This document shows, one piece after another, positions 7,638 through 15,769 of a DNA stretch of 64,000 bases. The position numbers and the translations under genes were made by a program. The notes beneath the pieces were generated by a model. That model ran no database searches and had not been told where the DNA came from. It was given only the letters and a program-made list of their open reading frames with translations. Positions within the stretch are counted from its first letter, which is position 1. Each line of letters begins with the position of its first letter. This stretch comes from Lapillicoccus jejuensis. GTDB lineage: Bacteria > Actinomycetota > Actinomycetes > Actinomycetales > Dermatophilaceae. Location of the stretch: NCBI RefSeq assembly GCF_006715055.1, contig NZ_VFMN01000001.1, positions 1,426,001-1,490,000 of the forward strand. Reading direction: 5' to 3'.

Positions 7638-8303
7638 ATGGAGACGAGCCTGTGGGACCGGTCCGCGGACGAGCTGCTCACGCGGACGGCGTCGGCCGAC
7701 CCGACCCCCGGTGGTGGCTCCGTCGCCGCCCTCACGGGCGCGCTGGGCACCGGGCTCGTGCTCATGGCGCTCGCGGTGACCGCGCGCCGGCGCGACCTCG
7801 AGGACGCGCAGCGGTCGCGGCTCGCGGACCTTGCCGCCCGCGGCGAGGCGCTGCTGACGCGGGTGCGGGCGGGGGCCGACCAGGACGTGGCGGACTTCGA
7901 GGCCCTCATGGCGGCGTACGGCCGACCCCGTGACGACGACGAGCAGCGCGCGGCCCGGTCGGCCGCGATCCGCACGGCCACCGTCGCGGCGACCCGCAGC
8001 CCGCTCGGGCTGGCCGAGGCGCTCGCTGACGTCGTCGACCTCGCGGCCCAGGCCGAGGGCGCCGTCCACGCGGGGATCCGCTCGGACGCGCTCGCCGGTG
8101 GGGACGTCGCCCGCGGCGCCGCATGGGCGGCGATCCGCACGGCCGACGTCAACCTCGCCGCCCTGGAGAGGGCCGGCGCCGACGAGACCACCGAGCTGGT
8201 GACCCGACGGGACGCCGTACGGCGGCGTCTGGAGACCCCCGGGACGCACGATCCCCACCAGCAACAGCACCAGGACCAGCGAAAGCAAGGAGACCCGGCG
8301 TGA
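7638..8303 (+). CDS. Methenyltetrahydrofolate cyclohydrolase (cyclodeaminase/FchA type)
   Basis: A 221-residue stand-alone version of the C-terminal domain of formiminotransferase-cyclodeaminase. Such free-standing proteins act as methenyl-THF cyclohydrolase (FchA), interconverting methenyl- and 10-formyl-THF, or as formimino-THF cyclodeaminase. The signature PTPGGGSVAALTGALG is near residues 23-38; the rest is helical with AQAEGAVHAGI and AAIRTADVNL typical of the fold. The Gln/His-rich C-terminal tail is unusual. Its stop overlaps the GTG of the next gene, an MTD1-like dehydrogenase that lacks the cyclohydrolase lysine, so this protein probably supplies that missing step. Confidence 0.85.
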   Translation: METSLWDRSADELLTRTASADPTPGGGSVAALTGALGTGLVLMALAVTARRRDLEDAQRSRLADLAARGEALLTRVRAGADQDVADFEALMAAYGRPRDDDEQRAARSAAIRTATVAATRSPLGLAEALADVVDLAAQAEGAVHAGIRSDALAGGDVARGAAWAAIRTADVNLAALERAGADETTELVTRRDAVRRRLETPGTHDPHQQQHQDQRKQGDPA

Positions 8304-9202
8304 GCGCGCTCGTCGTCGACCCCGCCGAGGTGGCGGCCCGGTTCCGGGCCGAGGTGCGCGACGAGGTGGCCGCGGTGACGCGGCGGCACGGGGCGACGCC
8401 CCGGATCGTCGGGCTGCTCAGCCAGGGCGCGGGCCCGGCCCGGACCTATGCCCAGTGGGCGGCCCGCGGCGCGGCCGACGTCGGCATCGACTTCGTCCTG
8501 CGCGAGGTCGAGCCGGGCGCGGCGGGCGACGCCGTCCGGGAGGCCAACGCCGACCCCGGAGTGCACGGGATCTTCTGCTACTACCCCCTCGCCGACACCG
8601 ACGAGGACCCGTGGCTGCGCGAGCTCGTCGACCCGCGCAAGGACGTCGAGGGGATGCACTCGTTCTGGAGCCGGATGCTCTACGAGAACCGGCGCGTCCT
8701 CGACGGCGGCCGTCGCGCGATCCTGCCGTGCACGCCGCTGGCCATCCTCAAGCTGCTCGACGACGCCGGGCTGCGCCGCTCCGGTGAGCGCGCCCCGCTC
8801 GAGGGCGTCACCGCCTGCGTCATCAACCGCAGCGACGTCGTCGGCCGGCCGCTCGCGGCGATGCTCGCCAACGACGGCGCCGAGGTCGTCTCGCTCGACC
8901 TGGACGGCACCGTCGTCTTCGAGCCCGCCATCGGCCGGCACGCGCACGCCGTCCGCGACAGCGACGAGACCCGGGCGCGCGCGCTGGCCCGTGCCGACGT
9001 CGTCGTCACCGGGGTGCCGTCGCGCGACTTCCCGCTCGTCACCGCCGACGAGATCCGCGACGGGGCGATCTGCGTGAACTTCTCGCAGTTCAGGAACTTC
9101 GACGAGTCGGTGCTGGAGAAGGCGTCGGCGTTCATCCCCCGCGTCGGGCCGATGACGGTGACGATGGCGATGCGCAACCTCGTGCGGCTCGCCGCCTTCT
9201 AG
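8300..9202 (+). CDS. Methylenetetrahydrofolate dehydrogenase, MTD1-like, apparently cyclohydrolase-deficient
   Basis: A 300-residue FolD-fold protein that oxidises methylene-THF to methenyl-THF. The GTG at 8300 overlaps the upstream stop (GTGA). Tyr50 aligns with the FolD active-site tyrosine (ARTYAQWA), but the position of the cyclohydrolase lysine (Lys54 of E. coli FolD) is Ala54. The segment YYPLADTDEDPWLRELVDP followed by RKDVEG resembles yeast MTD1, the NAD-specific monofunctional dehydrogenase, rather than bifunctional FolD. The Rossmann region reads CVINRSDVVGRPLA, then VVVTGVPS. Cofactor choice and loss of cyclohydrolase activity are inferred from these residues and from coupling to the cyclohydrolase gene. 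Confidence 0.85.
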   Translation: MSALVVDPAEVAARFRAEVRDEVAAVTRRHGATPRIVGLLSQGAGPARTYAQWAARGAADVGIDFVLREVEPGAAGDAVREANADPGVHGIFCYYPLADTDEDPWLRELVDPRKDVEGMHSFWSRMLYENRRVLDGGRRAILPCTPLAILKLLDDAGLRRSGERAPLEGVTACVINRSDVVGRPLAAMLANDGAEVVSLDLDGTVVFEPAIGRHAHAVRDSDETRARALARADVVVTGVPSRDFPLVTADEIRDGAICVNFSQFRNFDESVLEKASAFIPRVGPMTVTMAMRNLVRLAAF

Positions 9203-9204
9203 CT

Positions 9205-9272
9205 CCGGACACGGGCAACCCCACGTCCGCCCGGTGCTCCGGCGCCCAGGACGTGGGGTTCCCTGTGTCCGG
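9205..9272. terminator. Long hairpin terminator between convergent genes (palindromic element copy A)
   Basis: Two 24-nt arms (9205-9228 and 9249-9272) are complementary at 22 of 24 positions around a 20-nt loop. The core is AACCCCACGTCC pairing with GGACGTGGGGTT. It fills the gap between the stops at 9202 and 9276. The same arms, with the same spacing, recur at 53605-53672. Confidence 0.8.
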
Positions 9273-9275
9273 AGG

Positions 9276-11018
9276 TCAGGTGGTGAGGGTCGCCAGCCAG
9301 GCGTGCACGAGCGGCACGGCCGCGGCCCCCTCGCCCGACGCGGCGGCGACCCGCTTCATCGAGTCCACCCGGATGTCGCCGGCGGCGAAGATCCCCGGCA
9401 CCGTCGTCTCGAGCGCCGCCGGCGGGACGCCCTCGCGCCACCGCTCGGGCGGCACGTCGCGGCCGGTGACGACGAAGCCGCGGGCGTCGCGGGCGACCTC
9501 GTCGGGCAGGTAGTCCGCGCAGGGCTCGGCGCCGAGCAGCAGCACGAGCCCGGAGGTCTCGACCCGCTCCTCGTGCCCGTCGGCGTCGCGCAGGGTCAGG
9601 CCCTGCAGCCAGCCCTCGCCGTCGGCGCCGACGACCTGGGTGCGGGGGCGCACCTCGATCCGCGGGTTCGCGGTGACCTCGCGGACCAGGTAGTCCGACA
9701 TCGTCTCGGCCAGCCCGTCGCGCCGGACGACGATCGTCACCTGCTTGGCGAACCGCGACAGGTGCACCGCGGCCTGTCCGGCGGAGTTGCCCCCGCCGAC
9801 GACGTGGACGGAGCGGCCGGTGAGGTACGGCGCGAGCGTCGTCGCGGCGCCGTACGTCACCCCGAGGCCCACCATGGACTCCACCGAGTCGACGTCGAGC
9901 CGCCGGTACGCCGCCCCGCTGGCCACGACGACCGCGCGGGCGCGGATCCGGGACCCGCCGGGCGTCCCGTCGTCGACGACGACGGTGTGCGGCTCGCCGT
10001 GGACGGCCGCCGTCTCCACCGCGCTGACCGGCATGCCGACGAAGAACCGCGCCCCGAAGCGCAGGGCCTGCATGCGGGCGCGCTGGGCCAGCCGCATCCC
10101 CGAGATGCCGCGGGGGAAGCCGAGGTAGTTGCGGATCATCGAGCTCGTGCCGGCCTGGCCGCCGATGGCCTCGGACTCGAGGACGACGGTGGCCAGGCCC
10201 TCGGACGCGCCGTACACCGCGGCGGCGATCCCGGCCGGGCCGGAGCCGATGACGAGGAGGTCGGCGACGAAGCCGTCCTCGAGGTCGGACGGGCGGCCGT
10301 ACATCACCGCGCCGAGCTGGGCGAGCGTCGGGGCGGCGAGCACCTGCTCGGGCTGGACCTCGCCGCGCTCCCCGCGCCGCCCGACACCGGGAGCGTTGCG
10401 CACCAACGGGAACGGCGCGCCCGGTCCGGCGGCGGCGACGACGGCGCGACCCACCTCGGAGTCGGCGGCGTACTTGCGGCTGGGGATCCCCATCCGCTGG
10501 AAGTAGTCGAGGATCTGCGAGACCTGCGCGGTCTTGCGGTCGAAGACCACCTGCACGCCCTCGGTGCCGAGCGCGCCGGTCGACCAGGCCCAGTCCGAGA
10601 GCACCTCGACGACGGCGGTGTGGAACTCCTCGTCGCGCGGGCCGGTCGGGATGCCGAGCCAGGTGTCGAGCCGTCCCTCGGCCGACGCCTCCCGCAGCCG
10701 GGGCAGGCTGGCGCTGTAGCGGGCCGGGGCGAGCAGGGCGATCCGCCGCGCGGTGGCGGTGACGTCGTGGACGGTGTCGAGCGCCCCGATGCCGTCCCCG
10801 TCGGGCAGCTCGGTCTCGGCGGCGACGAGCGCGATGCCGCGCCCGTCGAGGGTCAGCTCGCGGGCGGTGTCGAGCAGCGCGTCGACGCCGTCGGTGAGGA
10901 CGACGTCGTAGTCGTGCGCGTACCGCGAGGTGAAGGCCTCCTCGACGGCGTCGCGCTGGTCGGGACCGGCGGCGAGGAGGACGACGGGGCGGGTCGGGTC
11001 GGGCTGGTTCTCCACCAC
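9276..11018 (-). CDS. Thioredoxin reductase-like flavoprotein with N-terminal receiver-like domain, no redox cysteines
   Basis: A 580-residue NAD(P)H-binding flavoprotein. Residues about 1-235 form an N-terminal region that begins like a response-regulator receiver ([19 protein letters not shown], then [10 protein letters not shown]). Residues from about 250 are the reductase: FAD loop GSGPAG at 258-263, NADPH loop VVGGGNSAG, and the closing FAAGDIR. At the place of the thioredoxin reductase CxxC it reads TYGAATT, so it cannot reduce thioredoxin by the normal route. Relatives are annotated as fused response regulator/thioredoxin reductase. The start is one of two adjacent GTG codons (11018 or 11015). 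It lies 20 bp downstream of another flavoprotein gene, probably one operon. Confidence 0.85.
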   Translation of the reverse strand: MVENQPDPTRPVVLLAAGPDQRDAVEEAFTSRYAHDYDVVLTDGVDALLDTARELTLDGRGIALVAAETELPDGDGIGALDTVHDVTATARRIALLAPARYSASLPRLREASAEGRLDTWLGIPTGPRDEEFHTAVVEVLSDWAWSTGALGTEGVQVVFDRKTAQVSQILDYFQRMGIPSRKYAADSEVGRAVVAAAGPGAPFPLVRNAPGVGRRGERGEVQPEQVLAAPTLAQLGAVMYGRPSDLEDGFVADLLVIGSGPAGIAAAVYGASEGLATVVLESEAIGGQAGTSSMIRNYLGFPRGISGMRLAQRARMQALRFGARFFVGMPVSAVETAAVHGEPHTVVVDDGTPGGSRIRARAVVVASGAAYRRLDVDSVESMVGLGVTYGAATTLAPYLTGRSVHVVGGGNSAGQAAVHLSRFAKQVTIVVRRDGLAETMSDYLVREVTANPRIEVRPRTQVVGADGEGWLQGLTLRDADGHEERVETSGLVLLLGAEPCADYLPDEVARDARGFVVTGRDVPPERWREGVPPAALETTVPGIFAAGDIRVDSMKRVAAASGEGAAAVPLVHAWLATLTT

Positions 11019-11038
11019 GACGCTCGAGCCTAGTCGCG

Positions 11039-12016
11039 TCAGCCCGCGAGCAGGGCGCGCGCGAGGTCGACGCCCGAGCGCCACGCGCTCTCCACCCGCG
11101 GCGTGCCGCCACCGGCCCACTGGTCGCCGGCCAGCCCGATCGTCCCCCCGTCGGTGCTCGAGAGGTGGTACGTCGTCTCGTGCGTCCCCTGCGGCTTGGC
11201 CATCCCCCAGCGCATGGCGTGGGTCCACTCCGGCTCACCCAGGTCGAGCAGGCGGCGCAGTGCGGCGACCACCGGCGGTACGGCGCCCAGCGGGTCACCG
11301 TCCGCCTCGGCGAGGACCCGGGCGGCGAGCTGCGGGCTCGAGTGCGCGACGAGGACCGGCGCGCCGTCCCCGCGACGCGACCCGTCGTCGGCGACGAAGA
11401 CGACGTCCGGGTCGTCGTTGACGAAGGCGCAGCGCAGGTCCCAGGTGCGCTCCGGCCAGCCCGTCGCGACGGCGACGGTCGGGTCGTTCTCGACGACACC
11501 GATCTCGGCGAGCAGGTCGGGGGCGAGCCGGGCGGCCTGGGGGTCGGGCATGGCGAGGACGACTGCGTCCGCGTCGCCGCGGACCTCCCGCAGGTCGTCG
11601 ACCGGGGCGCCGAGGTCGACGTGCAGCCCGGCGGCGACCGGGTCGCCGAGGACGTCGCGGACGAGGCTGCGCAGACCGCCCGGGGCGGCCCACCGCACGG
11701 GGCCCTCCTTGCGGGTGAGACCGTCCGGGCCGAGCACCTCGGTGCCGTCGACCCACGGCGTCGCCAGGCCGCGTCGCTCCCAGTCGCGCAGCAGCGCCCC
11801 GAACTCGTCGTCCTTGCTCGTGACGAACCCCGGGCCCAGGTCGACGCGGCGGCCGTGGACCTCAGGCGAGGCCATCCGCCCGCCGGGAGCGCGGCCGCGC
11901 TCGACGAGCCGGACCCGGGCGCCGCCGTCGACGAGGGTCCGGGCGCAGGCGGCCCCGGAGAGCCCGGCTCCCACGACGACGACGGACAGGGGGTGGTGCG
12001 GATCAGAAGGGGTCAC
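11039..12016 (-). CDS. FAD-dependent amine-oxidase/renalase-like oxidoreductase
   Basis: A 325-residue FAD protein with the dinucleotide loop [16 protein letters not shown] at residues 12-27, then [12 protein letters not shown], the second FAD motif of amine-oxidase and renalase-like enzymes. Late motifs MRWGMAKPQ and [10 protein letters not shown] resemble renalase-type NAD(P)H-handling flavoproteins. The GTG at 12016 places the Rossmann loop at the N-terminus as expected. No transmembrane segment is seen. It is the first gene of a two-gene minus-strand unit with the thioredoxin-reductase-like protein and is divergent from the rhodanese gene at 12071. The natural substrate is unknown. Confidence 0.82.
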   Translation of the reverse strand: MTPSDPHHPLSVVVVGAGLSGAACARTLVDGGARVRLVERGRAPGGRMASPEVHGRRVDLGPGFVTSKDDEFGALLRDWERRGLATPWVDGTEVLGPDGLTRKEGPVRWAAPGGLRSLVRDVLGDPVAAGLHVDLGAPVDDLREVRGDADAVVLAMPDPQAARLAPDLLAEIGVVENDPTVAVATGWPERTWDLRCAFVNDDPDVVFVADDGSRRGDGAPVLVAHSSPQLAARVLAEADGDPLGAVPPVVAALRRLLDLGEPEWTHAMRWGMAKPQGTHETTYHLSSTDGGTIGLAGDQWAGGGTPRVESAWRSGVDLARALLAG

Positions 12017-12070
12017 CGGAGCGCCGTACCCGTTCGGGCGTCGGGAGTCCCGCGGTGGCAGGATCGGCCC

Positions 12071-12397
12071 ATGGCCATCCCGCAGACCTCCGTCACCGAC
12101 CTGCCCGACGACGCCGTGCTCCTCGACGTGCGTGAGCAGGACGAGTGGGACGCGGGGCACGCGCCCGGCGCCGTCCACATCCCGCTCGGCGACCTGCCGG
12201 CCCGCGTCGGCGAGCTGCCGCAGGTCGACGGCCCGCTGGCGGTGACCTGCAAGGCGGGCGGCCGGTCCGCCCGCGCGGTCGCGTGGCTCTCGCAGCAGGG
12301 GTACGACGTCGTCAACGTCGACGGCGGCATGGGCGCCTGGTCGGCGGCCGGCAAGCCGATGGAGTCGGCGTCCGGCGAGACCCCGCGGGTGAAGTGA
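12071..12397 (+). CDS. Single-domain rhodanese-like protein
   Basis: A 108-residue cytoplasmic rhodanese domain: LLDVREQDEWDAGHAPGAVHIPLG, then the active-site loop CKAGGRSARA with Cys near residue 59, then the closing GGMGAWSAAG. Such proteins carry sulfane sulfur on the cysteine and pass it to acceptors. The acidic and Gly-containing loop is intact, so it should be active. Its stop is 4 bp before the pyridoxal kinase gene, so the two are probably co-transcribed. No functional link between sulfur transfer and B6 salvage is claimed. Confidence 0.9.
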   Translation: MAIPQTSVTDLPDDAVLLDVREQDEWDAGHAPGAVHIPLGDLPARVGELPQVDGPLAVTCKAGGRSARAVAWLSQQGYDVVNVDGGMGAWSAAGKPMESASGETPRVK

Positions 12398-12401
12398 CGC
12401 G

Positions 12402-13250
12402 ATGAAGGTCCTGTCGATCCAGTCGCACGTCGCCTACGGGCACGCGGGCAACTCGGCCGCCGTCTTCCCGCTCCAGCGGCTCGGCGTCGAGGTCTACCCG
12501 GTGCTCACGGTCACCTTCTCCAACCACACGGGGTACGGCGCCGTCCGCGGCCCGGTCGTCGCGCCGGACGACGTCCGCGAGGTGCTGCTGGGGGTCGAGG
12601 AGCGCGGGGCGTTCTCGACGATCGACGCGGTGCTGTCCGGCTACCAGGGCGCCGAGACGATCGGCGAGGTCGTCCTCGACGCGGTCGGCCGGGTCAAGGC
12701 GGCCAACCCGTCGGCGGTCTACTGCTGCGACCCCGTCCTCGGTGACGTCGGTCGCGGGTTCTACGTGCGGCCCGGCATCCCGGAGTACATGCGCGACCAC
12801 GTCGTCCCCGCCGCCGACGTCGTCACCCCGAACCAGTTCGAGCTCGAGTTCCTCACCGGCAGCGAGCTGCCCACCCGCGCGGCGCTGCTCGACGCGATCG
12901 GCCGACTGCGGGAGCAGGGCCCGCGCACCGTCCTCGTGACGAGCGTGCAGAACGCCGACACCGCCGAGGGCACCATCGAGATGGTCTGCGTCAGCGACGA
13001 GGGCGCGTGGTCGGTCGCGACGCCGATGCTCGACATGGTCGTGCGCGGCGGCGGCGACGCCACCGCCGCGATCTTCCTCGCGCACCTCCTGCGCGACGGC
13101 GCCCGCACCGCCCTCTCGCGCACCGCCGCCTCGATGTACGCCGTCCTCCAGGCCACTCACGACGCCGGCGGCGGCGAGATGCGCCTCGTCGAGAACCAGG
13201 ACGCCATCGCGCGCCCGGACGAGCGGTTCGCCCTCACCGACCTCGCGTGA
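12402..13250 (+). CDS. pdxY: Pyridoxal kinase PdxY
   Basis: A 282-residue ribokinase-fold enzyme that phosphorylates pyridoxal to PLP in vitamin B6 salvage. Seen are the N-terminal IQSHVAYGHAGN, the substrate-binding FSNHTGYG (about residues 40-47), the internal CDPVLGD and the ATP/anion-hole region GGGDATAAIF near 207-216. In the last motif the usual GTGD is GGGD, with the catalytic Asp kept. Length matches PdxY of Proteobacteria and Actinobacteria. The stop overlaps the GTG of the next gene (GTGA). Confidence 0.93.
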   Translation: MKVLSIQSHVAYGHAGNSAAVFPLQRLGVEVYPVLTVTFSNHTGYGAVRGPVVAPDDVREVLLGVEERGAFSTIDAVLSGYQGAETIGEVVLDAVGRVKAANPSAVYCCDPVLGDVGRGFYVRPGIPEYMRDHVVPAADVVTPNQFELEFLTGSELPTRAALLDAIGRLREQGPRTVLVTSVQNADTAEGTIEMVCVSDEGAWSVATPMLDMVVRGGGDATAAIFLAHLLRDGARTALSRTAASMYAVLQATHDAGGGEMRLVENQDAIARPDERFALTDLA

Positions 13251-13858
13251 CCGACCCCGCCCTGAGGGGCCGGCCCACCGACTGCGAGGTCGATGCCCTG
13301 CTCGAGCGGGTCGTCGACCGGGTCGGCCGCGACCGGTTCGACGCGGCCGTCGAGTGGGCGTGGCGGACCGCGGAGGGGTCGGGGCGCGCGGAGACCCCGG
13401 AGGACGTCGTCCCGACGTGGCCGGACGACGTTCGCGAAGTGCCGCACGACGTGGCCGACGTGCTGTTCCCCGATCCGACCGACGACACCGACCCGCTGCG
13501 GGGACAGGACGACGTCACCCGGTTACGCGTGCTGCTCGCGGCGTACCGGCGGATGCCGACCTACGCGCTGCTCATGACCGCGCCAGCGGTGCGCAGCGAC
13601 GAGGTGCTCGCCGTGTGGGACGACGCCGTACGGGCTCTGCTCGACGACCCGGACCCGCGGTTGGCCGACCTGATGAGCTACCACCTGTGGTCCGGCGACC
13701 TCGACGACCCCGACCAGATCGAACGGGCGTGGGACGCCGTGACGCAGGGTATCGAGGACGCCCCGTTGCGGCGGGTGCGGCTGCTCGAGATCGACGAGCC
13801 CGTGCCGTGGCGGCTCAAGCGCGTGCTGTACGGCGAGCACCCGCGCGACACGCCCTAG
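13247..13858 (+). CDS. Conserved-looking hypothetical protein, acidic and helical
   Basis: A 203-residue acidic soluble protein of no recognised family. The GTG at 13247 overlaps the pdxY stop, arguing for translational coupling and for a real gene. The sequence is predicted helical and rich in Asp, with DDVTRLRVLLAAYRRMP in the middle and WDAVTQGIEDAPLRRVRLLEIDEP near the end. It contains an in-frame TTA leucine codon at 13523-13525, rare in DNA this rich in GC; in Streptomyces such codons mark genes of late expression or foreign origin. It precedes an AAA ATPase and another unknown gene on the same strand. Confidence 0.7.
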   Translation: MTDPALRGRPTDCEVDALLERVVDRVGRDRFDAAVEWAWRTAEGSGRAETPEDVVPTWPDDVREVPHDVADVLFPDPTDDTDPLRGQDDVTRLRVLLAAYRRMPTYALLMTAPAVRSDEVLAVWDDAVRALLDDPDPRLADLMSYHLWSGDLDDPDQIERAWDAVTQGIEDAPLRRVRLLEIDEPVPWRLKRVLYGEHPRDTP

Positions 13859-13911
13859 CCGTCTCTGCCGTCCTATCGGGTCCGCACTAGACGGCGCCAT
13901 ACGCTGCGATC

Positions 13912-15156
13912 GTGGACCCGATCCGGAACCCGTACGCCCCCGGCGCGGGTCAGCGCCCGCCCGAGCTGGCCGGCCGCGACGCGCAGCTCGACCAGTTCGA
14001 CGTGACCCTCGAACGGGTTGCGCGGGGACGACCCGAGCGGTCGGTCGTGCTGACCGGGCTGCGCGGGGTCGGGAAGACGGTGCTGCTCAACGCGATGCGC
14101 TCGCAGGCGGTCCGGGCCGGCTGGGGGACGGGGAAGCTGGAGGCGCGTCCGGACCAGTCGCTGCGGCGACCGCTCGCGGCGGCGCTGCACGTCGCCGTAC
14201 GGGAGCTGGGGCACCCCGACCGGGACCAGGCCGACGAGGTACTGGGGACGGTCAAGGCGTTCGCGCTGCGTGACCAGCCCGCGGCGAAGCTGCGGGACCG
14301 GTGGAGATCCGGGATCGACGTCCCGGCGACGAGCGGTCGCGCCGACTCCGGTGACGTCGAGATCGACCTCGTCGAGCTGCTCACCGACGTCGGCGGGCTC
14401 GCGGCGGACCGGGGTAAGGGCATCGGGATCTTCGTCGACGAGATGCAGGACCTCGGGCCGGCCGACGTCTCCGCGGTGTGCGCGGCCTGCCACGAGATCA
14501 GCCAGGCGGGCTTGCCCGTCCTCGTCGTCGGCGCGGGCCTGCCGCACCTGCCCGCGGTGCTGAGCGCCAGCAAGTCCTACAGCGAGCGTCTCTTCCGGTA
14601 CTCCCGGGTCGACCGGCTCGACCGCGAGTCGGCCGACCGTGCGCTCGTCGCGCCCGCCGCGGAGGAAGACGCCGAGTTCACCCCCGAGGCGCTGCAGGCG
14701 ATGTACGACGTCACCGCCGGCTACCCGTACTTCGTCCAGGCCTACGGCAAGGTCGTCTGGGATGTCGCGGCCCGGACGCCGGTGACCGCCGACGACGTGC
14801 GGGTCGCCGCCCCGGAGGCCGAGGCCGAGCTCGCCGTCGGGTTCTTCGGGTCGCGGCTCGAGCGCGCCACCCCGGCCGAGCGGGAGTACCTGCGGGCGAT
14901 GGCCGACGTGGCGGTCGAGCCCGATGGCGCGACCGAGGAGAACGCCGACGTCGTGGGCCCCGCCGCGGCGGAGCAGGACTCGGTCCTCACGTCCGCCGTC
15001 GCGGCGCACCTGGATCGCAAGCCGCAGTCACTGTCCCCCGCGCGGGACGCGCTGCTGAAGAAGGGGCTGATCTACTCCGGCGAACGTGGTCGGATCGCGT
15101 TCACCGTGCCGCACTTCGGCCGGTACCTGCGCAGCGCGGCTGACGGGCCGGCGTGA
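13912..15156 (+). CDS. AAA-type ATP-binding protein with C-terminal winged-helix-like region
   Basis: A 414-residue P-loop ATPase. The Walker A TGLRGVGKTVLLNA is at residues 48-61 and the Walker B IGIFVDEMQDLG near 177-188. A sensor-like stretch ends in VLVVGAGLPHLP. The C-terminal third (YLRAMADVA ... SLSPARDALLKKGLIYSGERGRIAFTVPHFGRYL) looks like a winged-helix DNA- or partner-binding domain, giving an AAA_16/archaeal-ATPase-like layout. The GTG at 13912 starts just upstream of the conserved NPYAPG segment. It is flanked by two unknown genes on the same strand (54 bp and 4 bp away). The role is unknown; regulatory or defence functions are both possible. Confidence 0.8.
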   Translation: MDPIRNPYAPGAGQRPPELAGRDAQLDQFDVTLERVARGRPERSVVLTGLRGVGKTVLLNAMRSQAVRAGWGTGKLEARPDQSLRRPLAAALHVAVRELGHPDRDQADEVLGTVKAFALRDQPAAKLRDRWRSGIDVPATSGRADSGDVEIDLVELLTDVGGLAADRGKGIGIFVDEMQDLGPADVSAVCAACHEISQAGLPVLVVGAGLPHLPAVLSASKSYSERLFRYSRVDRLDRESADRALVAPAAEEDAEFTPEALQAMYDVTAGYPYFVQAYGKVVWDVAARTPVTADDVRVAAPEAEAELAVGFFGSRLERATPAEREYLRAMADVAVEPDGATEENADVVGPAAAEQDSVLTSAVAAHLDRKPQSLSPARDALLKKGLIYSGERGRIAFTVPHFGRYLRSAADGPA

Positions 15157-15160
15157 GAAC

Positions 15161-15670
15161 GTGCCTGACGAAGTCCTACGGCCCTGGTACTCGATCCCCA
15201 TCGGCTACAGCATCTACTGCCCGCAGCACGTCCCGAGATGGGCCGCCTACATGGAGCGGTGCGCCGTCCGTGAGGCGTTCCAACAGAACAGTCCCGAGTA
15301 CGGCGCCTGGGTGGCTGAGCACGTGCCGGTCGTCGACGTCTCCATGGTGCTCAAGATCCTGCCGGTGGCGGAGGGCCGCCGATCGAGCCGCCGGACAGCT
15401 ACGGGAGTCTCGTTCACGATCACGCAGCCACTCGCCTCGTATCTTGCGGACCCGTCGCACGCCGGGATGGGGCGGTGTGCAGACAGCGACGCGGCGGTCT
15501 TCGACGCCCTCATGATCAGCCGCTGGCGCATCCCCGCACCGCCGCCGCTCGACCTTCCTCCTGCAGAGGACGCGCCGAGCTGGACTCGGCTCGGACGCTT
15601 GCTGATCGGCGGCGAGGAACCACACCACGTGATCGACCTCTGGCGGCGGGGTGAGCTGCCGGAGTCCTGA
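15161..15670 (+). CDS. Hypothetical protein downstream of AAA ATPase
   Basis: A 169-residue protein with no recognised family. The GTG at 15161 lies 4 bp after the ATPase stop. An in-frame start further upstream would overlap the ATPase deeply and is less likely. The sequence is rich in aromatic residues at the start (PWYSIPIGYSIYCPQHVP) and ends in a Pro-rich hinge and the charged tail HHVIDLWRRGELPES. Base composition at third positions is less extreme than in the neighbours, as for recently acquired or weakly expressed genes. It probably works with the ATPase, but nothing in the sequence says how. Confidence 0.6.
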   Translation: MPDEVLRPWYSIPIGYSIYCPQHVPRWAAYMERCAVREAFQQNSPEYGAWVAEHVPVVDVSMVLKILPVAEGRRSSRRTATGVSFTITQPLASYLADPSHAGMGRCADSDAAVFDALMISRWRIPAPPPLDLPPAEDAPSWTRLGRLLIGGEEPHHVIDLWRRGELPES

Positions 15671-15769
15671 GCCCCCTCGTACCGGCTCCGAACTCGGCAC
15701 GCGACAGGTGCGACCGGCGCGCATGCCATCGCCGTTCGCGAGCAGATCGCGGCGTTGTCACGTCCCCGC

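Noticed and set aside
9276-11018. Functional thioredoxin reductase (trxB)
   Set aside because: The CxxC motif is absent, so the name would mislead.
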